Source: Gammaproteobacteria bacterium
GTDB lineage: Bacteria; Pseudomonadota; Gammaproteobacteria; S012-40
NCBI GenBank assembly: GCA_029857925.1
Contig: JAOUGF010000053.1
Location: 1 to 9,422, forward strand
DNA length: 9,422 nucleotides
Direction of reading: 5' to 3'
Part shown: positions 1 through 6,632 of the stretch, piece by piece
How positions within the stretch are numbered: the stretch's first letter is position 1
Layout of the letters: each line of letters begins with the position of its first letter
Made by a program: the position numbers and the translations under genes
Notes under the pieces: model-generated
Told to the model about the DNA's origin: nothing
The model's database searches: none
Seen by the model: the letters and a program-made list of their open reading frames with translations, nothing else

Positions 1-410
1 AGTGACTATTACGCCTCATCGTGAATTGATAATTTTTCTGTTATTTTCATCACATTGATCGTGGTTGCGACGATTCTCTTTGAAAATTTGCGAAAAATTT
101 CTGATCTATGCAGTCCTTGTCTTCCCCGCTCAGTGACGGGTATTTTCCGTCGCGTTAAGTAAGCCATTGAAAAAAGAAAAGAACACTCCCTCCAAGCTTA
201 GCCGCGTGTGAGCTTGGGTGAGTTGCGTTGATGAAAATCACTTTGAGGCAGGTTTGTCGATCGTACGACGTGAGTAACCTTCCTATCTATTGAAAAATAG
301 CGAAAGATATAACCAAAATGCCTGTTTTGCAGCAGATCAGCACCCTGCCAGACAGGCTGCGAGCAAATCAAAATGCGCGCTCGCGCGCGGTTACCCCGTA
401 TAAACGTACA
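1..410. other. Gene-free upstream region
   Basis: I see no credible gene here. All three + frames entering from the left edge stop within the first 58 bases, and all three - frames meet stops within the first 52 bases, so no neighbouring gene reaches into the window. The stretch is AT-rich at first. It contains weak dyads such as GACGG/CCGTC (135-139/147-151) and CCAAGCT/AGCTTGG (192-198/211-217), none followed by a T tract, and an alternating GC run at 375-389. Confidence 0.7.
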
Positions 411-440
411 GTGACCTAAATAAAAATGTGGGTTTATAGT
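411..440 (+). promoter_or_regulatory. Sigma-70 promoter of the thioesterase gene
   Basis: GTGACC (411-416, four of six matches to TTGACA) and TATAGT (435-440, five of six to TATAAT) are separated by 18 bases. Transcription would start near 446-448, giving a leader of about 60 bases before the thioesterase ATG. It is the best promoter-like pair in the upstream region. This is motif matching by eye only. Confidence 0.5.
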
Positions 441-445
441 GAATT

Positions 446-507
446 CGCATTGGAACCTCCAATTGCAGGGTGATCTTGTCTTTATACAACCAAAGAGGTA
501 ATTTGCG
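446..507 (+). promoter_or_regulatory. Leader dyad that can pair with the ribosome binding site
   Basis: The leader contains a perfect dyad ATTGGA-acc-TCCAAT (449-463) just downstream of the predicted transcription start. The same segment can pair another way: CGCA (446-449) with TGCG (504-507), and ACCTC (455-459) with the Shine-Dalgarno GAGGT (495-499). The two folds exclude each other, so one would hide the ribosome binding site and the other would free it. The dyad could equally be a repressor operator. The complementarity is visible; any regulatory role is inference. Confidence 0.3.
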
Positions 508-981
508 ATGATTAACTCGGTTATGAGTCTGCTTCCAATAAATACCGTTATCCAAACGCGCGCTGAACCGGTCTTGACTTATCAACATGAGATTGTTCCA
601 TATTTAAAAGAATCGAACGCTTATGGCAATATTTATTTTTCACGCTATTTTGAATGGCAGGGCATGTGCCGTGAAATGTGGTTTTGCGAATGTATATTTC
701 CCAATATGTTTGAAATAAAGGGTGCTTTAGTGACAAAATTCGCACACAATGACTACGAGCAGGAGTTGTTTCCATTCCAAAAAATTATTTGTCTATTGAA
801 TTCAGCAAATGTGCGCAGAACGTCCTTTGAGCTCATGTTTCGATTTTACTCAAGAGACACCAATCAATTGGTAGCGAGAGGGACGCAAAAAATTGGACTA
901 GTGGATACAAATTCCAAGCGGCCGATCAAGATACCAACGGAAATATTAGAGAAAATTCGCCGTTATGCAATGAATAAGTAG
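508..981 (+). CDS. Hot-dog fold acyl thioesterase, enediyne-type (DynE7/CalE7/SgcE10-like)
   Basis: A 157-residue single-domain protein, the normal size for a hot-dog thioesterase. The block at residues 36-56 (S-N-x-x-G-N-I-Y-F ... W-Q-G-M-C-R-E) is what I associate with thioesterases that release polyene chains from enediyne polyketide synthases. Asn37, Tyr47 and Arg55 have the same spacing as the CalE7 active-site trio I remember (Asn19, Tyr29, Arg37). The tail also fits (LVARGTQKIG at 121-130, then a Pro-rich P-I-K-I-P at 139-143). It probably hydrolyses an acyl-ACP or acyl-CoA thioester in the cytoplasm; the substrate is unknown and no synthase is visible. The start at 508 is supported by GAGGT eight bases upstream. 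There is no signal peptide. The gene is AT-rich compared with the others. It is followed directly by a terminator and then by a sensor kinase, which suggests a role in signal production or turnover. A generic FadM/YbgC-like acyl-CoA thioesterase is the alternative. Confidence 0.75.
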   Translation: MINSVMSLLPINTVIQTRAEPVLTYQHEIVPYLKESNAYGNIYFSRYFEWQGMCREMWFCECIFPNMFEIKGALVTKFAHNDYEQELFPFQKIICLLNSANVRRTSFELMFRFYSRDTNQLVARGTQKIGLVDTNSKRPIKIPTEILEKIRRYAMNK

Positions 982-986
982 TCTAG

Positions 987-1020
987 ACCACCCGATCTGA
1001 CAAGATCGGGTGGTGTTTTA
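987..1020 (+). terminator. Intrinsic terminator after the thioesterase gene
   Basis: A perfect 12-bp stem, ACCACCCGATCT / AGATCGGGTGGT (987-998 / 1003-1014), closes a GACA loop and is followed by GTTTTA. It begins five bases after the thioesterase stop codon. It should end most transcription and so separates, or attenuates into, the downstream kinase gene, whose ATG lies only 47 bases further on. Confidence 0.85.
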
Positions 1021-1066
1021 CCATTCACTGAGAAATCAACGATCTTACTGGCGGGATAGAATTTTA

Positions 1067-3205
1067 ATGTACTCATTGTCACCTTTAATTGTCGCACTCT
1101 ATTTCTTACTGCTCGGCACGATTGTCGCCGCCAAGGCCAAACATCACCCCACAACTGTGCCCTTTGTGGCGATGTGTATGGCCACTTTTTTGTGGCAGAT
1201 CACATGGGCGATGTTGTACCAGACGGAAGACGTTGAATATATCAACGCAATGATAACGTTCGGCTATTTGATCATCATATTTTTGCCGACTACCTTATAC
1301 CATTTTTTGGTTCAAATGGCGGGTGAACACGGAGAAATGCGTTTTGTACGTGGGTCTTATGGCATTGCATTCGGATTCGCAGCGGTCTTGCTTGGCACCG
1401 ATTGGTTTGTAGACGGCCACTATGAATATTATTGGGGCGCGTATCCCAAAGCGGGAATATTGCATCCGTTACATGTCGCGCAAACCTTGGTGGTGGTGGT
1501 GCGCGGGTTGTTGGTTGCGCGACGCAAACATTATTTCGCGCCGGAGCCGCTCAAAACACAGCTCGAATACTGTAATGTCAGCGTGCTGGTGTATTTGTTG
1601 GCGGGTGTGGATTACCTTTGTAATTATGGCGTCGAATTCTATCCCCCGGGAATCTACTTTGTTTCGTTGAGCCTAAGCATATTTGCATATGCGTTGATAA
1701 ATAACGATCTATTTGATGCGCAAGCGGCAATGGCCAGGATTACATCAATAATTGTGGTTTGTTTTGCGGTAGTGATGTCTTTTTTGACGCTACAGCATTG
1801 GGTTAAGGTCGATCAAGTATACATTGTAGTGGCCAACTCGTTGCTCGGGTTATTTTGGGCGTTTTTCGGTCATCGTGTACAAAAATACTTACAGAAATCT
1901 GCAGAAAAAAAATGGTTTCAAAATGACTACAGTGCGGAAGTTCTCATTAATAAAATGTTGGAGCGATTGATGCCGTTGCTGCATCGTAGTGACATTCTAA
2001 AAGAGGTGCGGGATTTGGTGAAAAATACTATGCAGATTCACGATGCAACCTTGTTCGAGAAAACCCCTGCAGGCTATCGAGCGTTGGATTTGAACGAGAG
2101 GACGGTCAGCGCTGAGGACATTGTGAACCTCTGCGCGGATGCACAACAACACGTGTTCGCCGCGTCGCTGATAAGTCAAGACTCACCTATGCGTAGTTTC
2201 CCAGGATATTATGCACACGGTTATGTGGTAATGCTGCGATCCTCAGATGAGTTGGAAGGCATGCTATTGTTGGGACGCCGTTTGGGAAATAAAAGCTACA
2301 GCACTAAAGACAATCGAGTACTGGTTACGATGTGTCGTCAAGTTTTGGTGTTTTTGGATCGTGCCGTAGCGCACGGATTGGCGATGGATCGTATCGTCGC
2401 GGAACATAGTGAACGCCTTACTTTGACGCAAGCGATCGCCGCGAATATCGCGCATGAACTACGCACTCCGCTGACGACGATAGGTCTCGCCGCATCCAGC
2501 ATGGAAAAATATATGCCGACATTATGGCAAGGCTATGAGGCCGCGGCGAGGAACGCTGAAGATCAATTTAGAGTGATCCCTCCACCCCGCAAAGAAACCA
2601 TCAAGCAGGGGCTTACCGTTATTCAGAATTCCGCGTATCGTGCGCAATCGGTTATTACATTACTGTTGGCCAATGTGAGGGATGAAATCCAAAGCGGTGA
2701 GGGCTTCGCACTGCATTCGATGCGGACATGTATCGAACGCGCATTGGAAGACTATCCGTTTCAAGGGAATTTACGTCAAAAAGTGATATTCGTCGGGCAA
2801 CAGGATTTTTATTTTTTCGGCTCAGAAACGTTAATGATATATGTCATCTACAACTTAATGAAAAACGCGCTCTATGCATTGGCGAAGGCCGGGAAAGGTA
2901 AAGTGAACATTTGGCTGGTGGCGGGTTTAGCGAAAAACGAGTTACATTTTCTAGATTCCGGGTCGGGCATTGCTGCGGATATTTTGCCGCAAATATTCGA
3001 CAATTTTTTCACCACCAAACCAGGGGACGTCGGCGCAGGTCTGGGGTTGACATTTTGTAAGCGCGTGATTTGTTCTTTTGGGGGGGAGATCGATTGCCGG
3101 AGTCAGGATGGTGGTTTTACCGAGTTTGTCATATACTTACCACCTCAGGATTTCGAACCCACGCAAACAGTTAGTCAACGACGTTTGGAGTATGTCGATG
3201 AATAA
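1067..3205 (+). CDS. Membrane sensor histidine kinase: 7TM-like sensor, GAF-like region, LqsS/CqsS-like kinase core
   Basis: 712 residues from ATG 1067. A GTG at 1010 extends the frame but lies inside the terminator stem, so I reject it; GGGAT about ten bases upstream is a weak ribosome binding site. Residues 1-270 hold about nine hydrophobic segments. The pattern (aromatic-rich helix 2, YHFLV near 78-82, GVEFYPPGIY at 188-197, AYAL near 207-210) fits the 7TM sensor region of histidine kinases. Residues about 300-436 look like a degenerate GAF domain. The kinase core has the H box (His463 in IAHELRTP), N box (Asn596 and Asn600, YNLMKNALYAL), G1 (DSGSG 630-634), F box (IFDNFF 643-648) and G2 (GAGLGL 656-661). 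The spacing and wording of N box to G2 recall LqsS/CqsS quorum-sensing kinases. All catalytic motifs are intact. It should phosphorylate the overlapping downstream regulator. The ligand is unknown. Confidence 0.85.
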   Translation: MYSLSPLIVALYFLLLGTIVAAKAKHHPTTVPFVAMCMATFLWQITWAMLYQTEDVEYINAMITFGYLIIIFLPTTLYHFLVQMAGEHGEMRFVRGSYGIAFGFAAVLLGTDWFVDGHYEYYWGAYPKAGILHPLHVAQTLVVVVRGLLVARRKHYFAPEPLKTQLEYCNVSVLVYLLAGVDYLCNYGVEFYPPGIYFVSLSLSIFAYALINNDLFDAQAAMARITSIIVVCFAVVMSFLTLQHWVKVDQVYIVVANSLLGLFWAFFGHRVQKYLQKSAEKKWFQNDYSAEVLINKMLERLMPLLHRSDILKEVRDLVKNTMQIHDATLFEKTPAGYRALDLNERTVSAEDIVNLCADAQQHVFAASLISQDSPMRSFPGYYAHGYVVMLRSSDELEGMLLLGRRLGNKSYSTKDNRVLVTMCRQVLVFLDRAVAHGLAMDRIVAEHSERLTLTQAIAANIAHELRTPLTTIGLAASSMEKYMPTLWQGYEAAARNAEDQFRVIPPPRKETIKQGLTVIQNSAYRAQSVITLLLANVRDEIQSGEGFALHSMRTCIERALEDYPFQGNLRQKVIFVGQQDFYFFGSETLMIYVIYNLMKNALYALAKAGKGKVNIWLVAGLAKNELHFLDSGSGIAADILPQIFDNFFTTKPGDVGAGLGLTFCKRVICSFGGEIDCRSQDGGFTEFVIYLPPQDFEPTQTVSQRRLEYVDE

Positions 3206-4187
3206 AAATGATCTCGCCTGCCACCCTATCTATTTTCCAACCAAGGTCGCGATCGTTGATGACGATATCGATTATCTCTCACATTTAGGCCTGTTGCTGG
3301 ATGATCGTCTCACCTATGACCTATTTACGTCGCCTAGCGAGGCGCTGTATAAAATAAGATCACGTGAAAGCGGTAATCAAAGTCTTGCCGCCAGTTGTTT
3401 TCATAGCCTCGCACAGGTGGAGTCGGCGAAAACTGCGGGGTGGTCGATAGATTTAAGGCGCATCCACGGGTTGGTGCACAATGCGCAGCGATTCAGCCAT
3501 TTTACGGTGTTGATTGTTGATTACGCGATGCCCGAGATGAACGGGATCGAATTGTGCCGCCGTTTGGCAGGTGTTCCGATCAAGAAAATATTGTTAACGG
3601 GCAAGGCGGATTCCGCCGTGGCCGTAGAGGCCTTCAATCAGGGGTTGATTGATCAATACATACGCAAGGAAGACGTCAATATCGCGAGTGTGTTGAACCA
3701 GGTCGTGCAACGCATGATAGATCGTTTTTTCGCAGAGGCCTGTGTTGTCCCCAATCCAGCATTGTCAGCAGAGGCGCCCTACTTATTTGATCAGATTTTT
3801 ATCGATTGGTTTGCCAATATACGCGCGCAGCAAAACGTAGTGGAATATTATTTGTGGGGATGGCATCTGTTGGGCGGCTATGTGATGGTCACCGAAAACG
3901 GGGAGGTCAAATTGCTGATGGTGCAGACCCCTGAACACGCGATGGCGCACTACGAAATCGCCCGCGACGACAATATTTCACTGGTGACGCTGACCAAGAT
4001 CGGTAAAAGGGAAGTCATACCCATGATAGGTGCGGATGGATTGGCTTGGCATCAGCGGCTATATCCAGCGCTAGAGATAGGCAATTACCGCTGTGTCATT
4101 GTGAAGGCTCAAGAAGTGGAGGGTTTCGACACCCCGCCGAACGTAGGGTACTCCTATCGCCAATATCTTGAAGACTGCAACAAATAA
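3198..4187 (+). CDS. LqsR-like response regulator with extended receiver and unusual output domain
   Basis: 329 residues. ATG 3198 overlaps the kinase stop by eight bases (ATGAATAA) and has GGAG seven bases upstream; ATG 3192 would leave almost no spacer. The receiver has the acidic cluster Asp21-Asp23, a roughly 50-residue insertion before beta-3, the phosphoacceptor Asp108 (LIVDYAMPEMNG, 105-116), Thr134 (ILLTGKAD) and Lys157 (YIRKED). The insertion and Asp108 position match Legionella LqsR as I remember it, as does the EYYL...GGYVMV stretch (216-231) of the C-terminal domain. I see no helix-turn-helix, GGDEF, EAL or AAA+ motif, so output is probably by protein or ligand contact rather than direct DNA binding. 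The overlap points to translational coupling with the kinase. The receiver call is firm; the LqsR relationship is from memory and less sure. Confidence 0.8.
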   Translation: MNKNDLACHPIYFPTKVAIVDDDIDYLSHLGLLLDDRLTYDLFTSPSEALYKIRSRESGNQSLAASCFHSLAQVESAKTAGWSIDLRRIHGLVHNAQRFSHFTVLIVDYAMPEMNGIELCRRLAGVPIKKILLTGKADSAVAVEAFNQGLIDQYIRKEDVNIASVLNQVVQRMIDRFFAEACVVPNPALSAEAPYLFDQIFIDWFANIRAQQNVVEYYLWGWHLLGGYVMVTENGEVKLLMVQTPEHAMAHYEIARDDNISLVTLTKIGKREVIPMIGADGLAWHQRLYPALEIGNYRCVIVKAQEVEGFDTPPNVGYSYRQYLEDCNK

Positions 4188-4251
4188 CGGGATTCCGATA
4201 AATTGTCGTTATGGGGAGATCAAAGTCCTACGATAACGCGGTGTTAGGAAC

Positions 4252-4281
4252 CTGCCCAGACCTGCTCAAGTGTAGTATAAT
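4252..4281 (+). promoter_or_regulatory. Promoter of tRNA-Leu
   Basis: A perfect TATAAT (4276-4281) lies 11 bases before the tRNA and is followed by the GC-rich stretch CGCCCGC, the kind of discriminator associated with stringent control of stable RNA genes. The -35 region is poor: CTGCCC at 4252-4257 with an 18-base spacer is the best available. The gap after the response regulator (from 4188) otherwise shows only ATAACG/CGTTAT dyads without a T tract. Confidence 0.55.
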
Positions 4282-4291
4282 CGCCCGCTTA

Positions 4292-4377
<86 letters not shown>

Positions 4378-4420
4378 TTATTTTAAAAAACAAGGTGTTA
4401 TGTCTTGTTTCAACGTCGGC

Positions 4421-4455
4421 TATCCCTCCATCCTCCGCTAACGAGGGGGTGGGTA
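4421..4455 (+). other. GC-rich stem-loop between tRNA-Leu and tig
   Basis: CCTC (4432-4435) pairs with GAGG (4443-4446) around a seven-base loop. The stem continues outward with CC/GG, CCC/GGG and TA/TA, interrupted by single bulges or mismatches. The following TATTTAAAAA has no proper T tract, so termination is doubtful. RNA processing between the tRNA and tig, or a tig leader structure just before the AAGGTGAG ribosome binding site, are alternatives. Confidence 0.4.
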
Positions 4456-4472
4456 TTTAAAAAGGTGAGTGT

Positions 4473-5786
4473 ATGCAAGTCTCTATAGAATCGGCCCAAG
4501 GGCTAGAACGCCGTATCAAAGTCGCTGTACCCGGGGCAAAGATTGAACAAGAGATACAGGCCCGGTTGAAATCGCTCGCACCGCGGGCCAAGATTGCGGG
4601 GTTTCGCCCCGGCAAGGTGCCTATGCAGGTGGTGCAGCGTCATTATGGCGGCCAAGTGCGTCAAGAAGTGGTCAGTGACGTGATCGTCAACAGCTTCTAT
4701 GAGGCGGTCGCTCAAGAAAAGCTCAAGCCAGCCAGTCAGCCTTTCATTGAGACGCAACGCGCCACCGTGGACAGCGGTTTGGAATACATCGCGCGTTTTG
4801 AGATTTTGCCCGACCTTACATTGGGATCAAATCAGGCAATACATATCGAACGTCCAAGCGTCCAAATATCCGACGCGGATGTCGAAACCGTTATCGAGCG
4901 TCTGCGCAAACAGCGTGTAGATTGGCGTACCGTCGAACGCGCCGCGCAAAATGACGATCGCGTTACACTAGACTACCATGGCACTATCGACGGCGAGGAA
5001 TTTGCCGGCAACCACGCAAAAGGGGTACACGTCGTCCTTGGGACGGGTTCCATGATTAGCGGCTTTGAAGAAGGCCTGATGGGTACTCAAGCCGGGCAGC
5101 ATGTGGAACTAAACCTGCAATTCCCGGAAGATTATCATCACAAAGACGTGGCAGGTAAGGCGGCACTGTTTAAAGTGGATATCCAAATGGTCGAAGCGCC
5201 GGAATTGCCCGTGTTAGACGATGCATTTGCCGCCCAGTTCGGTGTAACCGAGGGTGGGCTTGCACGTTTGAAGGCGGATGTGCGCAAGAATATGCAACGC
5301 GAATTGGATCAAACAGTGCGCGATAAGGTGAAACAGCAGGTAATGGACGGTTTGTTACAAGTGAACCCCATCGAGGTGCCCAAGGCGTTGATTCAAGAAG
5401 AATCAGAGCGTCTGGCGGCCCAAATGCAGCAGCGTTTAGGCGCGCAGGGGACGCAAAGTTTGGGCAAATTACCGTTGAATCTGTTCGAAGGGCAGGCCCA
5501 ACGCCGGGTTGCGCTTGGCCTGATTTTGTCCGAAATCGTACAAAAAAATGCGTTGGTTGCGGACCCTTCCAAGGTCAAAGAGGCCCTCTTACGTCACGCG
5601 TCTACCTATGAATCCCCAGACGATGTGGTGAAGTGGTATTACGGTGACAAACAGCGTATGGCAGAGTTGGAGTCGCTGGTGTTAGAAGATCAAGTTGTGG
5701 ATTGGGTCTTGGAACAGGCTCAAGTCACTGATAAACTGGCAACATTCGATGAGATCATGAGTCGCGAGCCCGGTGTCGCTGCTTAA
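4473..5786 (+). CDS. tig: Trigger factor, ribosome-bound chaperone and peptidyl-prolyl isomerase
   Basis: 437 residues, the usual family length. The N-terminal ribosome-binding domain (about 1-115) carries the signature GFRPGKVP at 43-50, which docks on ribosomal protein L23 near the exit tunnel. An FKBP-type isomerase domain follows (about 155-242), with DRVTLDYHG, GSMISGFEEGLMG and the PEDYHHKDVAGK loop. The rest is the helical substrate-cradling domain. Like most trigger factors its termini are discontinuous parts of one fold. It binds nascent chains in the cytoplasm and cooperates with DnaK and GroEL. The start at 4473 has AAGGTGAG (4462-4469) just upstream. It is the first gene of the tig-clpP-clpX-lon order. 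No clear promoter of its own is visible in the 95 bases after the tRNA, so read-through from the tRNA promoter is possible. Confidence 0.97.
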   Translation: MQVSIESAQGLERRIKVAVPGAKIEQEIQARLKSLAPRAKIAGFRPGKVPMQVVQRHYGGQVRQEVVSDVIVNSFYEAVAQEKLKPASQPFIETQRATVDSGLEYIARFEILPDLTLGSNQAIHIERPSVQISDADVETVIERLRKQRVDWRTVERAAQNDDRVTLDYHGTIDGEEFAGNHAKGVHVVLGTGSMISGFEEGLMGTQAGQHVELNLQFPEDYHHKDVAGKAALFKVDIQMVEAPELPVLDDAFAAQFGVTEGGLARLKADVRKNMQRELDQTVRDKVKQQVMDGLLQVNPIEVPKALIQEESERLAAQMQQRLGAQGTQSLGKLPLNLFEGQAQRRVALGLILSEIVQKNALVADPSKVKEALLRHASTYESPDDVVKWYYGDKQRMAELESLVLEDQVVDWVLEQAQVTDKLATFDEIMSREPGVAA

Positions 5787-5881
5787 AGACAGTGACGGCA
5801 TTGACCGATAGTATTTGGGACGTGGTTCTTGGAAAAGCCCCTGTTAATGCAGGTGGATATTGGTAAGCGGATATCACAATC

Positions 5882-5895
5882 GCCCCTAGGGGGGC
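5882..5895 (+). promoter_or_regulatory. Small GC hairpin upstream of the clpP ribosome binding site
   Basis: GCCCC (5882-5886), loop TAGG, GGGGC (5891-5895) forms a short but strong hairpin 12 bases before the AGAGGGAG ribosome binding site. It has no T tract, so it is not a terminator. It could influence mRNA stability or ribosome access. The rest of the 136-base tig-clpP gap has a lone TTGACC (5801-5806) without a matching -10 box. Confidence 0.3.
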
Positions 5896-5922
5896 ATCGC
5901 CGATGGTAGAGGGAGTCGTAAC

Positions 5923-6522
5923 TTGAGCTTAGTTCCAATGGTAATCGAGACCACCGGTCGCGGTGAGCGGGCGTTTGATATCTATTCCCGTCTACTAAAA
6001 GAGCGTATCGTTTTTTTAGTGGGGCCGGTCGAAGACCACATGGCCAATCTGGTGGTCGCACAGTTGCTGTTTTTAGAATCCGAAAATCCGGATAAGGACA
6101 TCTTCCTTTATATAAACTCACCGGGCGGTTCTGTGAGCGCGGGTTTGTCGATTTATGACACGATGCAATTTGTTAAACCGGACATCAGCACATTGTGCAT
6201 AGGCCAAGCGGCGAGCATGGGCGCGGTGTTACTGGCTGGCGGCGCGGCGGGCAAACGCTATTGTCTGCCTCATTCACGCATGATGATACATCAGCCGTTG
6301 GGTGGATTTCAGGGTCAAGCCAGCGACATCGAAATTCACACCCGTGAAATTCTGCGCGCACGGCACCAACTCAATAAGATATTGTCCCACCACACGGGAC
6401 AGCCTATGGACAAGATCCAAACCGACACGGAACGTGACTTTTTTATGGGCGCGGATGACGCAGTGAAGTATGGTCTGGTGGACGGCACGCTGAACAAGCG
6501 TGGCGATAAGCCTAATACTTAA
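5923..6522 (+). CDS. clpP: ATP-dependent Clp protease proteolytic subunit
   Basis: 199 residues from a TTG start. AGAGGGAG (5908-5915) sits at proper distance from TTG 5923. The next in-frame ATG (5938) has no comparable ribosome binding site, and the ATG at 5903 is out of frame and stops at once. The serine protease triad is Ser98 (GQAASMG), His123 (MIHQP) and Asp172 (TERD). The conserved YINSPGG (63-69) and the C-terminal KYGLVD (182-187) are also present. Fourteen subunits form the barrel that cleaves polypeptides threaded in by ClpX, encoded 110 bases downstream. E. coli ClpP has about a dozen more residues before the LVPMV block, the processed propeptide; here that leader is essentially absent, so the enzyme may need little or no N-terminal maturation. 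The clpP-clpX gap shows no terminator, which supports co-transcription. Confidence 0.97.
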   Translation: MSLVPMVIETTGRGERAFDIYSRLLKERIVFLVGPVEDHMANLVVAQLLFLESENPDKDIFLYINSPGGSVSAGLSIYDTMQFVKPDISTLCIGQAASMGAVLLAGGAAGKRYCLPHSRMMIHQPLGGFQGQASDIEIHTREILRARHQLNKILSHHTGQPMDKIQTDTERDFFMGADDAVKYGLVDGTLNKRGDKPNT

Positions 6523-6632
6523 GGGAAAACCAAGCTGATGCTGGCAACCTGGTAGCTAGTGTGGTTTAAGATTTCCCGTCCTAGGCGGCCGCAAGACGCG
6601 AGGCGGTGCATACGGTTAACTGAGGAGTTGAT

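Noticed and set aside
1010..1066. GTG start extending the kinase by 19 residues
   Set aside because: It lies inside the terminator stem, has no ribosome binding site, and the added residues are not hydrophobic or family-like. ATG 1067 starts directly before the first membrane segment.
1488..1503. GGTGGTGGTGGTG run in the kinase gene as a phase-variable repeat
   Set aside because: It encodes a valine run in a membrane helix, is only four units long, and triplet changes would keep the frame.
3078..3197. TTG or ATG 3192 as start of the response regulator
   Set aside because: The TTG is deep in the kinase catalytic region and the extra residues are a shifted kinase sequence. ATG 3192 leaves one base after GGAG, whereas ATG 3198 has seven.
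4388..4410. AAACAAG/CTTGTTT hairpin as tRNA terminator
   Set aside because: The stem is AT-rich with a nine-base loop and is followed by CAACG rather than a T tract.
5801..5834. TTGACC or CTTGGAA as a clpP promoter (sigma-70 or sigma-32)
   Set aside because: No -10 box of either type lies at the required distance; the CCCC after CTTGGAA is only three bases away.
5783..6121. 112-codon - strand open frame over the clpP start
   Set aside because: It is a shadow of clpP in the opposite strand with no family features; the + strand frame has the full catalytic triad.
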